Assembly (NCBI RefSeq): GCF_000772705.2
Contig: NZ_JSBW02000055.1
Location: 1-64,000, forward strand
Direction: 5' to 3'
DNA: 64,000 nt
Source: Xanthomonas vasicola
Lineage (GTDB): Bacteria > Pseudomonadota > Gammaproteobacteria > Xanthomonadales > Xanthomonadaceae
Each line of letters starts with the position of its first letter. Positions within the stretch are counted from its first letter, which is position 1. Positions 45,733 through 55,914 of this stretch are shown here, one piece after another. The notes under the pieces were generated by a model. That model saw only the letters and a program-made list of their open reading frames with translations, did no database searches and was not told the DNA's origin. Position numbers and translations under genes: made by a program.

Positions 45733-48338
45733 TCGATCTACGCGCCACCGCCCGCCTGCAGCTGCATGCCGGTTTCACCTTGCACGACGCGCTCGCGCAG
45801 GTGCCGTATTACGCCGGGCTGGGCATCAGCCACCTGTATCTGTCGCCGATCGGCACCGCCGTGCCGGGCTCCACGCACGGCTACGACAACATCGATCCCA
45901 CCGTGGTCAATCCCGAACTCGGCGGCGAAGACGCGTTGGTCGCACTCTCGCAAGCCGCGCGCGAACACGGCATGGGCCTGATCGCCGACATCGTGCCCAA
46001 CCACATGGCCACGCATGCGCAGAATGCGTGGTGGTGGGACGTGCTGCGCAACGGCCGCAGCGCCAAGCATGCCGACTGGTTCGACATCGATTGGCGCGCG
46101 CCGGGACGCGACGGCAAGTTGTGGCTGGCCGTGCTGGACCGCCCGTATGCGACAGCGCTGGCCGAAGGCCTGATCACGCTGGTGATCGAAGACGACGGCA
46201 GCGCCGCGTTGGCGCATTACGACCAGCGCTACCCGATTCGTCCGCAAACGATGGAGATCCCCGAAAAAGCCGCACGTGCGCAGTGGCTGCGTGACTACAA
46301 CGACGGCGCCAAACGCGGCGATGGCCGCCTGCACAAGTTGATCGAGCGCCAGCCATATCGCTTGAACTGGTGGCGCGTGGGCAACGACATGCTCAACTAC
46401 CGTCGCTTCTTCGACATCACCTCGCTGGTGGCGTTGCGGGTGGAATTGCCGGCGGTGTTCGATGCAGTGCACGCGTTGCCGCTGCGGCTGGTGGCCGAAG
46501 GCCATCTGGATGGCTTGCGCATCGACCACGTGGATGGGCTCACCGACCCCACCGGCTATGTGCGCAAGCTGCGTAGCCGGCTGGATGCAGCCGGCCGCAC
46601 GCGTGGCCTGAAGCCCGGCACGCTGGGCCTGTATTTGGAAAAAATCCTTGCTCCCGGCGAGCACCTGCCGGCCGACTGGCCGTGCGATGGCACCACCGGT
46701 TACGACTTCATGGACCAGGTGGGCGGCCTGCTGCATGACGCGGCCGGCTTCAAGCCACTGGCGCGTGCCTGGCAGAAGGTGAGCGGGCGCAGCGGCGACT
46801 TCGCGCAGGAAGAACGCAGCGCCCGTGATGAAATCCTGCGCGGCCCGCTGCAGACCGAATTCAATCGCGCCGTTGGTGCATTGTCGGCGTTGGCGCGACT
46901 GGATCCGCCCACGCGCGAGTTCAGCCCGCAGATGCTGGCGCGCGGCTTGTGCGTGTTGCTGCGCTGGTTCCCGGTGTACCGCACCTATGCCGGTGCGAAG
47001 GGCATCACCGGTAGCGAGGCGGAGCGTTTGCGCGCCACCGCCGTAAAGGCGCGCGAGGGCATGCCGGAATCGATCGTGGCGGCCGTGGACGCGATCGAGC
47101 GCTGGTTGCTCGACGATGCCGGTGCCGACCGTGCGCAGATCGCGTTGCGGCGCATCCTGCGCCGTCGTGTGGAACAGCTGTCTGCACCGCTCAATGCCAA
47201 ATCGGTGGAAGACACCGCGTTCTACCGGCATGGCGTACTGTTGTCGCGGAATGAAGTCGGCAGCCATCCGACGCATTTCGCCAACGAAGCCGCCGAGTTC
47301 CACGCGCAGAATAGCGAGCGCGCCAAACACTACCCGCGTGCATTGCTGGCCACGGCCACCCACGACCACAAGCGCGGCGAAGACCTGCGCATGCGGCTGG
47401 CGCTGCTGTCCGAGCAGCCGCGCTGGTGGGTGGAGCAGAGCGCGCAATTTGATGCGCTGGCCGAAGCGCTGGAATCACCGGCCCTGGCCGGTGGCGACCA
47501 GCAGATGCTGTGGCAGACCTTGGTGGCGGCGTGGCCGCTCGGCCTGGGCGCCGATCAGACCGAGCCGCTTGCCGACTACGCCGAGCGCATCGCGCAATGG
47601 CTGCTCAAGGCGGTGCGCGAAGCCAAACTGCACACCAGCTGGACCGATGGCTCGCCGGCCTATGAGCAGGCCGTGCAGGCCACCGTGGAGCAGGTGCTGT
47701 GCAGCCGTGCCGGGCTGCCGCTGCGGCGCGCGCTGCTGCGCGCCAGCAACCACATTGCCGCCGCTGGCGCGCGTAACGGACTGGTGCAAACCACCTTGCG
47801 CCTGACCGTGCCCGGCGTGCCCGACCTGTATCAGGGCACCGAAGGCTGGGATCTGTCGTTGGTGGACCCGGATAACCGCCGCCCGGTCGATTACGCTCAG
47901 CGCCAGCAATGGCTGCAGCAGGCACGCGACTTCACCGGGTTGCTGCGCAGCTGGCGCGATGGCGCGGTCAAGGCGCGTCTCACGGCACTGTTGCTGCAGC
48001 TACGTCGCGAACATCCTTCGCTGTTTGCGAAGGGCGACTATCAGCCTTTGAACGTGGCGGTCAGTGGCGGTGCACAGGTGCTGGCATTCCGTCGCCAGTA
48101 CCGCGGGCAGTCGCTGGTGGTGGCCGTCACGCGGCTGGGCGCTGGCGCTGAGGGCGAGGGCGATCTGCCGTTGCTGGTGGCGCCGGCCACCTGGGGTCAG
48201 GCATCGTTGGCATTGGTCGAGGGCACATACCGTAATGTGCTCGACGGCAGCACGCTGCAGCCACAGCGCGGCCGTGTCGAGCTATCCACGCTGTTTGCGC
48301 GTGCGCCGGTGGCAGTGTTGCTGTCCCAAGAAAATTGA
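45729..48338 (+). CDS. treY: Malto-oligosyltrehalose synthase TreY
   Basis: TreY turns the reducing end of a maltooligosaccharide into an alpha,alpha-1,1 bond, making the TreZ substrate. The 869 residues have the TreY-specific N-terminus (TARLQLHAGFTLHDALAQVPYYAGLGISHLYLSPI), the GH13 nucleophile Asp266 (GLRIDHVDGL), and the conserved PGVPDLYQGTE near the C-terminus. With TreZ it gives cytoplasmic trehalose from glycogen. Confidence 0.96.
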   Translation: MIDLRATARLQLHAGFTLHDALAQVPYYAGLGISHLYLSPIGTAVPGSTHGYDNIDPTVVNPELGGEDALVALSQAAREHGMGLIADIVPNHMATHAQNAWWWDVLRNGRSAKHADWFDIDWRAPGRDGKLWLAVLDRPYATALAEGLITLVIEDDGSAALAHYDQRYPIRPQTMEIPEKAARAQWLRDYNDGAKRGDGRLHKLIERQPYRLNWWRVGNDMLNYRRFFDITSLVALRVELPAVFDAVHALPLRLVAEGHLDGLRIDHVDGLTDPTGYVRKLRSRLDAAGRTRGLKPGTLGLYLEKILAPGEHLPADWPCDGTTGYDFMDQVGGLLHDAAGFKPLARAWQKVSGRSGDFAQEERSARDEILRGPLQTEFNRAVGALSALARLDPPTREFSPQMLARGLCVLLRWFPVYRTYAGAKGITGSEAERLRATAVKAREGMPESIVAAVDAIERWLLDDAGADRAQIALRRILRRRVEQLSAPLNAKSVEDTAFYRHGVLLSRNEVGSHPTHFANEAAEFHAQNSERAKHYPRALLATATHDHKRGEDLRMRLALLSEQPRWWVEQSAQFDALAEALESPALAGGDQQMLWQTLVAAWPLGLGADQTEPLADYAERIAQWLLKAVREAKLHTSWTDGSPAYEQAVQATVEQVLCSRAGLPLRRALLRASNHIAAAGARNGLVQTTLRLTVPGVPDLYQGTEGWDLSLVDPDNRRPVDYAQRQQWLQQARDFTGLLRSWRDGAVKARLTALLLQLRREHPSLFAKGDYQPLNVAVSGGAQVLAFRRQYRGQSLVVAVTRLGAGAEGEGDLPLLVAPATWGQASLALVEGTYRNVLDGSTLQPQRGRVELSTLFARAPVAVLLSQEN

Positions 48339-48360
48339 CCCCCCGAGAGAAACGTACGCA

Positions 48361-48546
48361 ATGAATGACATGGAACGGCAGGCGCGGCTTGCCCAGTTGG
48401 CGCGGGAGATTTGGGAGGCGGAGGGCCGCCCGGACGGGCACGCAGACCGCCATTGGGCCATGGCCGAGCGGCTGGTGGAGGCCGAGGAGCGCGCCGCCGA
48501 ACAGGCCGCCGAGTACGCGGCTACGCCGATCGCTGCACGTCAGTAA
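48361..48546 (+). CDS. Small DUF2934 protein within the glycogen/trehalose operon
   Basis: A 61-residue helical, highly charged protein (MNDMERQARLAQLAREIWEA, then EGRPDGHADRHW and AERLVEAEERAAEQ). The pattern of a helix with IWEAEGRPDGHADRHW matches the DUF2934 family, which often sits in glycogen and trehalose operons. It begins 22 bases after the treY stop with a GAGAG-like ribosome binding site, and glgX starts 114 bases later. No enzyme role is likely; a regulatory or binding role is only a guess. Confidence 0.8.
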   Translation: MNDMERQARLAQLAREIWEAEGRPDGHADRHWAMAERLVEAEERAAEQAAEYAATPIAARQ

Positions 48547-48660
48547 CGCTGCGTCTGGCAACGTGCATGGCTCGGTCTGCGGGCTGGCCCATGTGCTGCG
48601 GATCGCTGCGCCAGTGCAAAATCGCGCACCGTTTGCGTTCACCGTTCTAAGGAGTCACCG

Positions 48661-50823
48661 ATGGCCACTCGCAAGTTCACCCAGCGCTCGCGCATCCGCG
48701 AAGGCCGTCCCAACGCGCTCGGCGCCACCTGGGACGGGCTAGGCGTCAACTTTGCGCTGTATTCGCGCAACGCCACGAGGGTGGAGCTGTGTCTGTTCGA
48801 CGAACGTGGCCGCGAACAGGAGCGCATCGCGCTGCCCGAATACACCGACGAGGTCTGGCACGGGTATCTGCCCGACGCACGGCCCGGCCAGTTGTACGGC
48901 TATCGCGTGCATGGGCCATACGCGCCCGATGCCGGACATCGCTTCAACCACAATAAATTGCTGCTGGACCCGTACGCCAAGCAGATCGTCGGCGAACTCA
49001 AATGGGCACCGCACCTGTTCGGCTATACCATTGGCCATCGCGACAAGGACCTGAGCTTCGACCGCCGCGACAGCGCCGCGTTCATGCCCAAGTCCGCGGT
49101 GATCGACCCGGCCTTCACCTGGGGCCAGGACCGCCCGCCGCAGACGCCCTGGAACCGCACGGTGATCTACGAAGCGCACGTGCGCGGCCTGAGCATGCTG
49201 CACCCGGCAGTACCGCCGGAAGAGCGCGGCACGTTCTCGGCGCTGAAAACCGACGAATTGATCGACCACATTAGCTCGCTCGGCGTCACTGCAGTGGAAT
49301 TGCTGCCGGTGCATGCGTTCGTGGACGACCAATATCTGCTGGAAAAAGGCCTGCGCAATTACTGGGGCTACAACACGCTGGGCTTCTTTGCGCCGCAGGC
49401 GCGTTACATGTCCACGCGCACCGTGGCCGAGTTCAAGCAGATGGTGGCGCGGCTGCATCACGCCGGCCTGGAAGTGCTGCTGGACGTGGTCTACAACCAC
49501 ACCGCCGAAGGCAATGAGCTCGGCCCCACGCTGTCGTTCAAGGGCATCGACAACGCCAGCTATTACCGCCTGGCCGACGATCGTCGCTTCTACATCAACG
49601 ACACCGGCACCGGTAACACTTTCGATCTCACCAATGTCGGCGCGTTGCGCATGGTGATGGATTCGCTGCGTTACTGGGTGCAGGAAATGCACGTTGATGG
49701 CTTTCGCTTCGATCTGGCCAGCATCCTCGGCCGCGAGCGTTACGGCTTCGATCCCTCCGGCAGTTTTCTGGATGCGGCGCGCCAGGATCCGGTGCTCAGC
49801 CAGACCAAGTTGATCGCCGAGCCGTGGGATATCGGCCCCGGTGGCTATCAGGTGGGCAACTTCCCGCCTGGCTGGGTGGAATGGAACGACAAGTTCCGCG
49901 ACAACGTGCGCGCGTTCTGGCGCGGCGACGGCGGCCAGCTGGCCGAATTAGCCACGCGCCTCACCGGCTCTGCGGATCTGTTCAATCACAGCGGCCGCCG
50001 GCCGACCGCGTCGGTCAATTTCGTCACCGCGCATGACGGCTTCACTCTGCGCGATCTGGTCAGCTACGAAGGCAAGCACAACCTCGCCAACGGCGAAGAT
50101 GGCAGGGACGGCAGCGACCACAACATCTCGTGCAATTACGGCGTGGAAGGCGAAACCAACGACCCGACCATCAAGCAGCTGCGTCGCCAGCAGATGCGCA
50201 ATCTGCTCGCCACCTTGCTGTTATCGCAAGGCACGCCGATGTTGCTGGCCGGCGACGAATTCGGCCACAGCCAGAACGGTAACAACAACGCGTATTGCCA
50301 GGACAACGAGCTCACCTGGATCGACTGGACCGCCGCCACCAGGGCTGCCGCCGCCGACCAGGCTGCCTTCGTGCGCCGACTGATCCGCATCCGCCAGCGC
50401 TACCCACTGCTGCATCGCGCGCGTTTTTTCGACGGCAAGTTCGACGAGGCGTTGGGCCTGAAAGATCTCACCTGGTTGGCACCGGACGGCCACGAGATGG
50501 ACGAAGCCGGCTGGCACGACCCGGAAGCGCGCGCGCTGATGCTGCGCCTGGATGGCCGCTCGCCGACCACCGGTCTGCGCGAGATCGCGGCCAATGTGAC
50601 GCTGCTGATGTTGATCAATGCCGCCTCCACCAGCGTGTCGTTCACACTGCCGGCGATGCACGATGAACACTGGCGCGTGCTGGTGGACACCGCGCGCCAC
50701 GGCGGCCGCGTGGTGGCCGGAGGCAGCGAATGGAAGGCACCGGCGCATTCGCTGACGCTGCTGGCAGTGGAGCGCGACCGCATCATCAGCAGTGCGCGGA
50801 TCGTCTCCGAAGGAGCACGTTGA
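48661..50823 (+). CDS. glgX: Glycogen debranching enzyme GlgX
   Basis: GlgX hydrolyses alpha-1,6 branches in phosphorylase- or MalQ-trimmed glycogen. The 720 residues hold an N-terminal CBM48 domain and a GH13 barrel with Asp351 (FRFDLASILG), Glu387 (LIAEPWDIG) and Asp459 (TAHDGFTL). Length and motifs fit the family; it ends the operon, with an AAGGAG ribosome binding site before its ATG. Confidence 0.95.
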   Translation: MATRKFTQRSRIREGRPNALGATWDGLGVNFALYSRNATRVELCLFDERGREQERIALPEYTDEVWHGYLPDARPGQLYGYRVHGPYAPDAGHRFNHNKLLLDPYAKQIVGELKWAPHLFGYTIGHRDKDLSFDRRDSAAFMPKSAVIDPAFTWGQDRPPQTPWNRTVIYEAHVRGLSMLHPAVPPEERGTFSALKTDELIDHISSLGVTAVELLPVHAFVDDQYLLEKGLRNYWGYNTLGFFAPQARYMSTRTVAEFKQMVARLHHAGLEVLLDVVYNHTAEGNELGPTLSFKGIDNASYYRLADDRRFYINDTGTGNTFDLTNVGALRMVMDSLRYWVQEMHVDGFRFDLASILGRERYGFDPSGSFLDAARQDPVLSQTKLIAEPWDIGPGGYQVGNFPPGWVEWNDKFRDNVRAFWRGDGGQLAELATRLTGSADLFNHSGRRPTASVNFVTAHDGFTLRDLVSYEGKHNLANGEDGRDGSDHNISCNYGVEGETNDPTIKQLRRQQMRNLLATLLLSQGTPMLLAGDEFGHSQNGNNNAYCQDNELTWIDWTAATRAAAADQAAFVRRLIRIRQRYPLLHRARFFDGKFDEALGLKDLTWLAPDGHEMDEAGWHDPEARALMLRLDGRSPTTGLREIAANVTLLMLINAASTSVSFTLPAMHDEHWRVLVDTARHGGRVVAGGSEWKAPAHSLTLLAVERDRIISSARIVSEGAR

Positions 50824-50839
50824 TGGCGAGGATGGCCTG

Positions 50840-51472
50840 ATGGATGTTTTGTTGGCAGGGGCGACCGGCCTGGTCGGCAAACAGGTGCTGCAGCAATTGC
50901 TGGCCGATGCGCGATGCACCGGCGTGGTCGCGCTCACGCGGCGTCCGCTGGCACAGATCCACCCCAAGCTGCGCAACCATGTCATCGACTTCGAACGGCT
51001 CGAGCACTGGACCGCACCACGCATGGAAGCGGCCATCTGCGCCTTAGGCAGCACCATGAAACAGGCCGGCTCGCGCGAAGCGTTTTATCGCATCGACCAT
51101 GATTACCCGATGGCCATCGCACGCGCAGCCTGCGCGCAGGGTACATCGGTTTTCGTGCTGAACTCGGCGGCCGGCGCCAATGCGCAATCGCGCATCTTCT
51201 ACAGCCGCGTCAAAGGCGAGCTGGAACGCGATCTGCGCGAGATCGGCTTCCCCTCGCTCACTTTCGTGCGCCCTGGCCTGATCGGCGGCGAACGACAAGA
51301 ACGCCGCACCGGCGAGCACGTTGGCAGCATTGTCCTCGGCGCACTGGGCCCGATCCTACCCCGGCGCTTTCGCATCAATCCGGCCGAACGGATTGCCGCA
51401 GCGATGGTGACTGCCGCGCTGGCACCGGCGCGTGGTGAGCACAACGTTGAGGCGGCGGATTTGGTTGGGTAG
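50840..51472 (+). CDS. NAD(P)-binding oxidoreductase, HTATIP2/atypical SDR type
   Basis: The 210-residue protein has a Rossmann dinucleotide-binding start MDVLLAGATGLVGKQVL (Gly-rich loop at 6-13), a short form without a clear catalytic YxxxK dyad placement beyond the YSRVK at about residue 119. This matches the NAD(P)H-binding HTATIP2-like group. It begins 16 bases after glgX, so it may be co-transcribed. Substrate unknown. Confidence 0.75.
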   Translation: MDVLLAGATGLVGKQVLQQLLADARCTGVVALTRRPLAQIHPKLRNHVIDFERLEHWTAPRMEAAICALGSTMKQAGSREAFYRIDHDYPMAIARAACAQGTSVFVLNSAAGANAQSRIFYSRVKGELERDLREIGFPSLTFVRPGLIGGERQERRTGEHVGSIVLGALGPILPRRFRINPAERIAAAMVTAALAPARGEHNVEAADLVG

Positions 51473-51994
51473 CCCCGAAGCCAAGGAAGCGCTGCTGCGA
51501 AGATTGGCGTGCCAGATGAGCGGCGCGATAGGGCTTGAAAGTGGTGGCGCAACCTGGATTTTCGTTGCCGAGATGCAGTAGGTGTCCGGGCCTTGAAGTA
51601 TCCTCATCCGGTGCAGGTTTGCCAGAAGGAATGGCCATGCAGGGTTTGATCAGACGAACGCTGGCTTTGGTGATCGACGAATGGCGGAGCTGCAGCGTGC
51701 CGCTGCTAAATGCGGCTGCAAGTAATGACGATTAAGGTGATTGCCAGGATCGTGTTTGTGGCAAGCGCAGTGGCATTCGCGTCCTTATGGTGTGTTTCCT
51801 TGTCGTTCTCGTCGCATTTGTTCTCAAGCGGATAAAGTGTGGAACGGAATTTATCAAGTAATTGCTTGGCTAGTTGCGCTATTGATTTGCTGCAAATTCT
51901 TGTGTGAATCAAAGACGCCTTAGGACATTGAATTCTTGCTGAGCATATCTTGGGAGCCGTTAGCTCTTGCAGTTAGAGCGAGTGAGTCAGCATC
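51473..51994. other. Intergenic region, A+T-rich in its middle
   Basis: About 520 bases between two convergent oxidoreductase genes. The part from 51,720 to 51,950 is notably A+T-rich compared with its neighbours, which may mark foreign or terminator DNA. No supported gene is present. Confidence 0.4.
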
Positions 51995-52753
51995 TCATAC
52001 GCCCAACGACTGCCCGCCATCCACGGCCAACACTTGCCCGGTGATCCAACTCGCCTGTGGCGATGCGAGAAACAACGCGGCATCGGCAACATGCTGCACT
52101 TGTCCGAGGCCACCGAACGGAATGCTGTCGCGGATGCGTGCATACAACTCCGGTTCCTCGCGACGGCGTTTGTCCCACAGGCCGTCGGGAAACTCGATCG
52201 ATCCAGGCGAGATCGCATTGACGCGGATGCGCTCTCGCGCCAGTTCTGCGGCCAGGGTAGTGGTGTAGTAGTTCAGCGCAGCCTTGGCGGTGGAATAGGC
52301 GATCGCACGCGGGGTGGGGCGTTGTGCGTTGATCGAGCTGATGTTGAGGATCACCGCCGCATCGCTGCTGCGTAGATACGGCAGCGCGGCGCGATTGCAG
52401 CGCACTGCGGCCATCAGATCGATATCCAGTCCGGCCTGCCAGTTGGCATCGTCGTTGCCATGTCCGAAACCGGAGGCGTTGTTGATGACCACGTCCAGGC
52501 CACCTAGCGCCTTTGCTGCGGCGTGCACGTAGGCGTCGATCTGCGTGGCGTCCGCCAGGTCGCAGGGCTGTATGTGCACCGGGGCGCCATGTGCTGCCAG
52601 TGCGTCTGCCGCCTGTGCAAGTCCGGCGGCATTGCGTGCGCAGATCGACACCTGCGCGCCGTTGCGCACGAAGCCTTCTGCGATTGCTAGGCCAATGCCA
52701 CGGCTGCCGCCAGCGATCAGGACACGTTGCGGGCGAACTGCGGAGTGGGACAT
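51995..52753 (-). CDS. Short-chain dehydrogenase/reductase
   Basis: A classical SDR of 252 residues: the cofactor loop AGGSRGIG (14-21), NNAS (91-94), catalytic Ser139/140 (NISS), Tyr153 and Lys157 (YSTAK), and a C-terminal ITGQVLAVDGGQ. The Arg after the second strand (CARN) suggests NADP preference. It is a single gene divergent from the FAD-binding protein gene; the substrate cannot be read from the sequence. Confidence 0.88.
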   Translation of the reverse strand: MSHSAVRPQRVLIAGGSRGIGLAIAEGFVRNGAQVSICARNAAGLAQAADALAAHGAPVHIQPCDLADATQIDAYVHAAAKALGGLDVVINNASGFGHGNDDANWQAGLDIDLMAAVRCNRAALPYLRSSDAAVILNISSINAQRPTPRAIAYSTAKAALNYYTTTLAAELARERIRVNAISPGSIEFPDGLWDKRRREEPELYARIRDSIPFGGLGQVQHVADAALFLASPQASWITGQVLAVDGGQSLGV

Positions 52754-53131
52754 GGCGGGTGCTCAATCTGGAAACATGCATTATCAGACAGCTGGGCGAT
52801 GCACGGTCGCTGCGTGCATTGCTGACTCCTGCACGTCTACGAAATCTGTCCGTCTTTGACTTGCACGAATAAGTCGGCCAGGGCACAGACCGGGTGCCGC
52901 ATTGCGCAGCGCCTAACAAAACAAGCACGCACAGACCCACGCACCACCATCCAATGCAGTCGCGCCTGCTGTCATATCGCTGCCATCTGCAACGGCCGTT
53001 GCCTGCGCCGTAAGCCTCATCACTGCCAGCGATCAGCTCATGCGTTTTTGATTGCTCACGGCTAACCAAACGTTTACACACCGGCGGCGCGCTGCGGGCA
53101 CAACGTGCGAGTCATTCAGCGGGATGTACAC
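52754..53131. other. Divergent intergenic region
   Basis: About 380 bases between an SDR gene and an FAD/NAD(P)-binding gene on opposite strands. It must contain their promoters; no repeat or motif stands out. Confidence 0.4.
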
Positions 53132-54541
53132 ATGGAAACCCATATCACCGTCATCGGCGCCGGCTTCTGCGGCACCGCGCTGGTCCGTGCACTGGCGCAG
53201 ACGGCCGATGCGCAGGTGCGCATCACCCTGGTCGGCGTGGCCGAGACCTTTGGCAGCGGGATCGCCTATGGCGCAGCGCGGCCAGAGCATCTGCTCAACG
53301 TGCGAGCCAAGGATCTGGGCATCGACGCACAGGCGCCTGGCGCCTTCGCCGACACCCTGCATCTGGGCGACGGCGGGCGTTTGGAATTCTTGCCGCGGCT
53401 GGCCTATGGCGACTACCTGCGCAGCGAACTGGATGCGGCGGTGAGCGGCGCGCAAGCCTCGATCATGCGACTGTCGCAAGAAGCGGTGGCGGTGGAGCGC
53501 GTGCGCAAGGGCTTCCGCGTGTTTCTGGCCAATGGCGATGCGTTTCAGAGCGATCGCGTGGTGCTGGCGGTCGGCGCGTTGCAACCGCAGGCGCTGGCGG
53601 GTATCGGCCCGCGCTTGAGCGTGCATCCGCGCTATATCGGCTGGCCGTGGCAGGGCGATGCGTTGGCGCGGTTATCACCGGACGACGATGTGCTGATCGT
53701 CGGCACCGGGTTGACCATGGTGGACGTGGCACTGACCTTGCACACGCGCGGGCATCGAGGCCGGTTGCTGGCGATTTCCCGGCGTGGGCTGGCACCGCAA
53801 GCGCATCTGCGCCAGCCCGGCGCGCCACTGGAATTGCCGCCGCATCTACAGCGTGCGCTCAAAGACGCCGATCTGCGCGGCCTGTTGCGCGGGGTACGTC
53901 AGCTCAGTGCGGTGGTCGACGATTGGCGTCGCGTGGTGGATGCGCTGCGCCCGCATCTGCAGCCGCTGTGGCAGCGCCTGGAACTGAGCCAGCGTGCGCG
54001 CTTCCTGCGGCACCTGCGCCCCTACTGGGAAGTGGCCCGCCATCGCGTGGCGCCTGGTGCCGCCGAGCAGCTGGCGCAATTGCAAGCGTCGGGCCAGTTG
54101 CAAATTGTGTCTGCACGCTTGCTGCGTGCGCGCTGGGTGCCCGATGGCGTGGAAGCGGTGATCCGCCCGCGCGGCTCTGCTGATGCGCAGACCGGTCACT
54201 ACGATGCAGTCATTCGCGCCACGGGCTTGGATACCGACATCGACCGCACCAGCGACCCTTTGATTGCCGGCATGCGCGAAGCCGGTCTGCTGCGCGCCGA
54301 TCCGTTAGGCCTGGGCGTGGACACCGATGCGCAACTGCGCGTGCGCGATGGCGCCGGGCAGATCGTGCCGGGGCTGTATTGCGTAGGCCCGCTATTGCGC
54401 GGGCGCTATTGGGAAATCACCGCGGTGCCCGAGTTGCGCGTGGCCACGCGCGCATTGGCCGACCGGCTGCTGTTGGGTGCAACGCCTGCGTTACAGCCGA
54501 CGCCTGAGCAGGTGCCGCGCGAGGTCAATACGCGGTTGTAG
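53132..54541 (+). CDS. FAD/NAD(P)-binding protein (NAD_binding_9 type)
   Basis: The 469-residue protein begins METHITVIGAGFCGTAL, a dinucleotide-binding GxGxxG loop at 9-14, followed by GSGIAYGAARPEHLLNVRA, characteristic of the FAD-NAD(P)-binding (Pfam NAD_binding_9) family. A second GTGLTMVD motif near residue 190 suggests a two-dinucleotide fold. Members are poorly characterised flavin oxidoreductases. The ATG at 53132 is the best supported start. Confidence 0.78.
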   Translation: METHITVIGAGFCGTALVRALAQTADAQVRITLVGVAETFGSGIAYGAARPEHLLNVRAKDLGIDAQAPGAFADTLHLGDGGRLEFLPRLAYGDYLRSELDAAVSGAQASIMRLSQEAVAVERVRKGFRVFLANGDAFQSDRVVLAVGALQPQALAGIGPRLSVHPRYIGWPWQGDALARLSPDDDVLIVGTGLTMVDVALTLHTRGHRGRLLAISRRGLAPQAHLRQPGAPLELPPHLQRALKDADLRGLLRGVRQLSAVVDDWRRVVDALRPHLQPLWQRLELSQRARFLRHLRPYWEVARHRVAPGAAEQLAQLQASGQLQIVSARLLRARWVPDGVEAVIRPRGSADAQTGHYDAVIRATGLDTDIDRTSDPLIAGMREAGLLRADPLGLGVDTDAQLRVRDGAGQIVPGLYCVGPLLRGRYWEITAVPELRVATRALADRLLLGATPALQPTPEQVPREVNTRL

Positions 54542-54887
54542 GTGCGGCGGCTCGTTAAGTTTTTGCGGTGGCGTAAGTGCTTGCCTGTTTTTCATCTGGA
54601 CCGAAAGTGTGTGCAAAGCGCGGACGAGGATGCGCTTTGCCTCGCATGGTCTGCGAAGATATTGATCGCGTCTCGAACAGCGTATGCCCGCTCGCTTAGA
54701 GCCGATCTTTCGCTATGCGCTGAGTGATACACAGAATGCGGATCTGTGCACGGCGTTCGCCAGGCAGCGCAATCATGCCGCGTAATGCGTAGTGTCGCGC
54801 GCTCATGCAGGACGGAGTGGGTCATGTTGGCGGTCTGGGCGCATGCAAGCCCAGGCCGTCGCATCCCGTTATTTGCCGGAGTTCGCC
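54542..54887. other. Intergenic region upstream of the VirK-family gene
   Basis: About 350 bases with no supported gene. It should carry the promoter of the downstream secreted protein. Three TTCGC-like words occur but none pair at the PIP spacing. Confidence 0.4.
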
Positions 54888-55319
54888 ATGCCACGTCTTG
54901 TTTCTATCGCAATGCTTACCACGCTATGCGCGTGCGCGCTGCCCGCGCTGGCCAGCGAATCGCTTAAGAGTTACAACGAAGTGACCGCCGCGCTGGACGC
55001 CGGTTACGACGTCAGTGTGAGCACCGACCTTGCACGCTGCGCGCCCGAAGAAGGTACGCCGGTCACCCAGACCCGCGGCGGCCGCCATATCGATGCCTAC
55101 CGCATCACCGCGGACGGCACCGTGGCATTTTCGGATGCGCATTTCACCGTCGCCAACGACGGCAAGCCGATCCAGCAATTCATGCGCTACCAACTGCGCC
55201 CGGATGGCAGCCTGCGCTTCACCACCTACATGTATGACCTGCCGGGCCTGCAGCAACGTGGGCCAGTGCTGGCGTATCAATGCAAGCTCAATGAAGGCGT
55301 TCGTTTCCACGCCGATTGA
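54888..55319 (+). CDS. VirK-family secreted protein
   Basis: The 143-residue protein has a signal peptide (MPRLVSIAMLTTLCACALPALA, cleavage near ALA|SES) and a mature domain of about 120 residues with the start SLKSYNEVTAALDAGYDVSVSTDLARC of the VirK family, first known from Agrobacterium vir regions. Two Cys residues could form a disulfide. The role is unknown. It follows a GGAG ribosome binding site and appears to be a single gene. Confidence 0.75.
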   Translation: MPRLVSIAMLTTLCACALPALASESLKSYNEVTAALDAGYDVSVSTDLARCAPEEGTPVTQTRGGRHIDAYRITADGTVAFSDAHFTVANDGKPIQQFMRYQLRPDGSLRFTTYMYDLPGLQQRGPVLAYQCKLNEGVRFHAD

Positions 55320-55578
55320 GCGCATCGGGTGTCTGCGATGCCATCACATGCATGGCATCGCAGCATTCGAAAAGCGTGTAGGCCCCTGCACAAGCCGCGT
55401 GGCCTGGGCTACGGCAGGGCGACTGGCGCAGGACTGCCTGGCCGGGAGCTGCAATGCGGTGGCAGCCGCGGCGCGCGTACCGCGGCGCGGGAGGGCTGGC
55501 AGCGCCAGTAGACGCCGGATTCGCCCGTGATGCCGCCTTGGCCTCACAATAGGCGGCCAGTTCTCAACCGATGTCGCC

Positions 55579-55914
55579 ATGCGCAAGACCTACCAGCTCA
55601 ACCTCGAAGGCAAGAACCGCGATCGTCTGCTGGAATCCAGCAAGAACGATATCCGCAAGTACATCCGCCGCGAGCGCCGCAAGGACCAGCCGGAAGGCGC
55701 GGACTACTGGGACTTCGACATGCGCTTCGGGGTGGATGAAGCCAGCGCCGTGGCACTGCCGCCGGCCGAGCTGATCCGTTCGATCAACGTGCTGACTTCC
55801 GAAGGTGGCGACCAGTTCTTCGTCGAAATCCTGCGCAAGCCGGGCAAGCGTGTGCCGCGCGCCGAGAGCGACCATGCGTTCGGTGATGGCGAGCTGGATT
55901 TCGAGCAGGACTGA
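55579..55914 (+). CDS. DUF6172-family small protein
   Basis: The 111-residue protein begins MRKTYQLNLEGKNRDRLLESSKNDIRKYIRRERRKDQPEGADYWDFD. The basic N-terminal helix and conserved YWDFD and FFVEILRKPGKR fit the uncharacterised DUF6172 family, which is widespread in proteobacteria. No partner gene gives a clue to its role. Confidence 0.72.
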   Translation: MRKTYQLNLEGKNRDRLLESSKNDIRKYIRRERRKDQPEGADYWDFDMRFGVDEASAVALPPAELIRSINVLTSEGGDQFFVEILRKPGKRVPRAESDHAFGDGELDFEQD

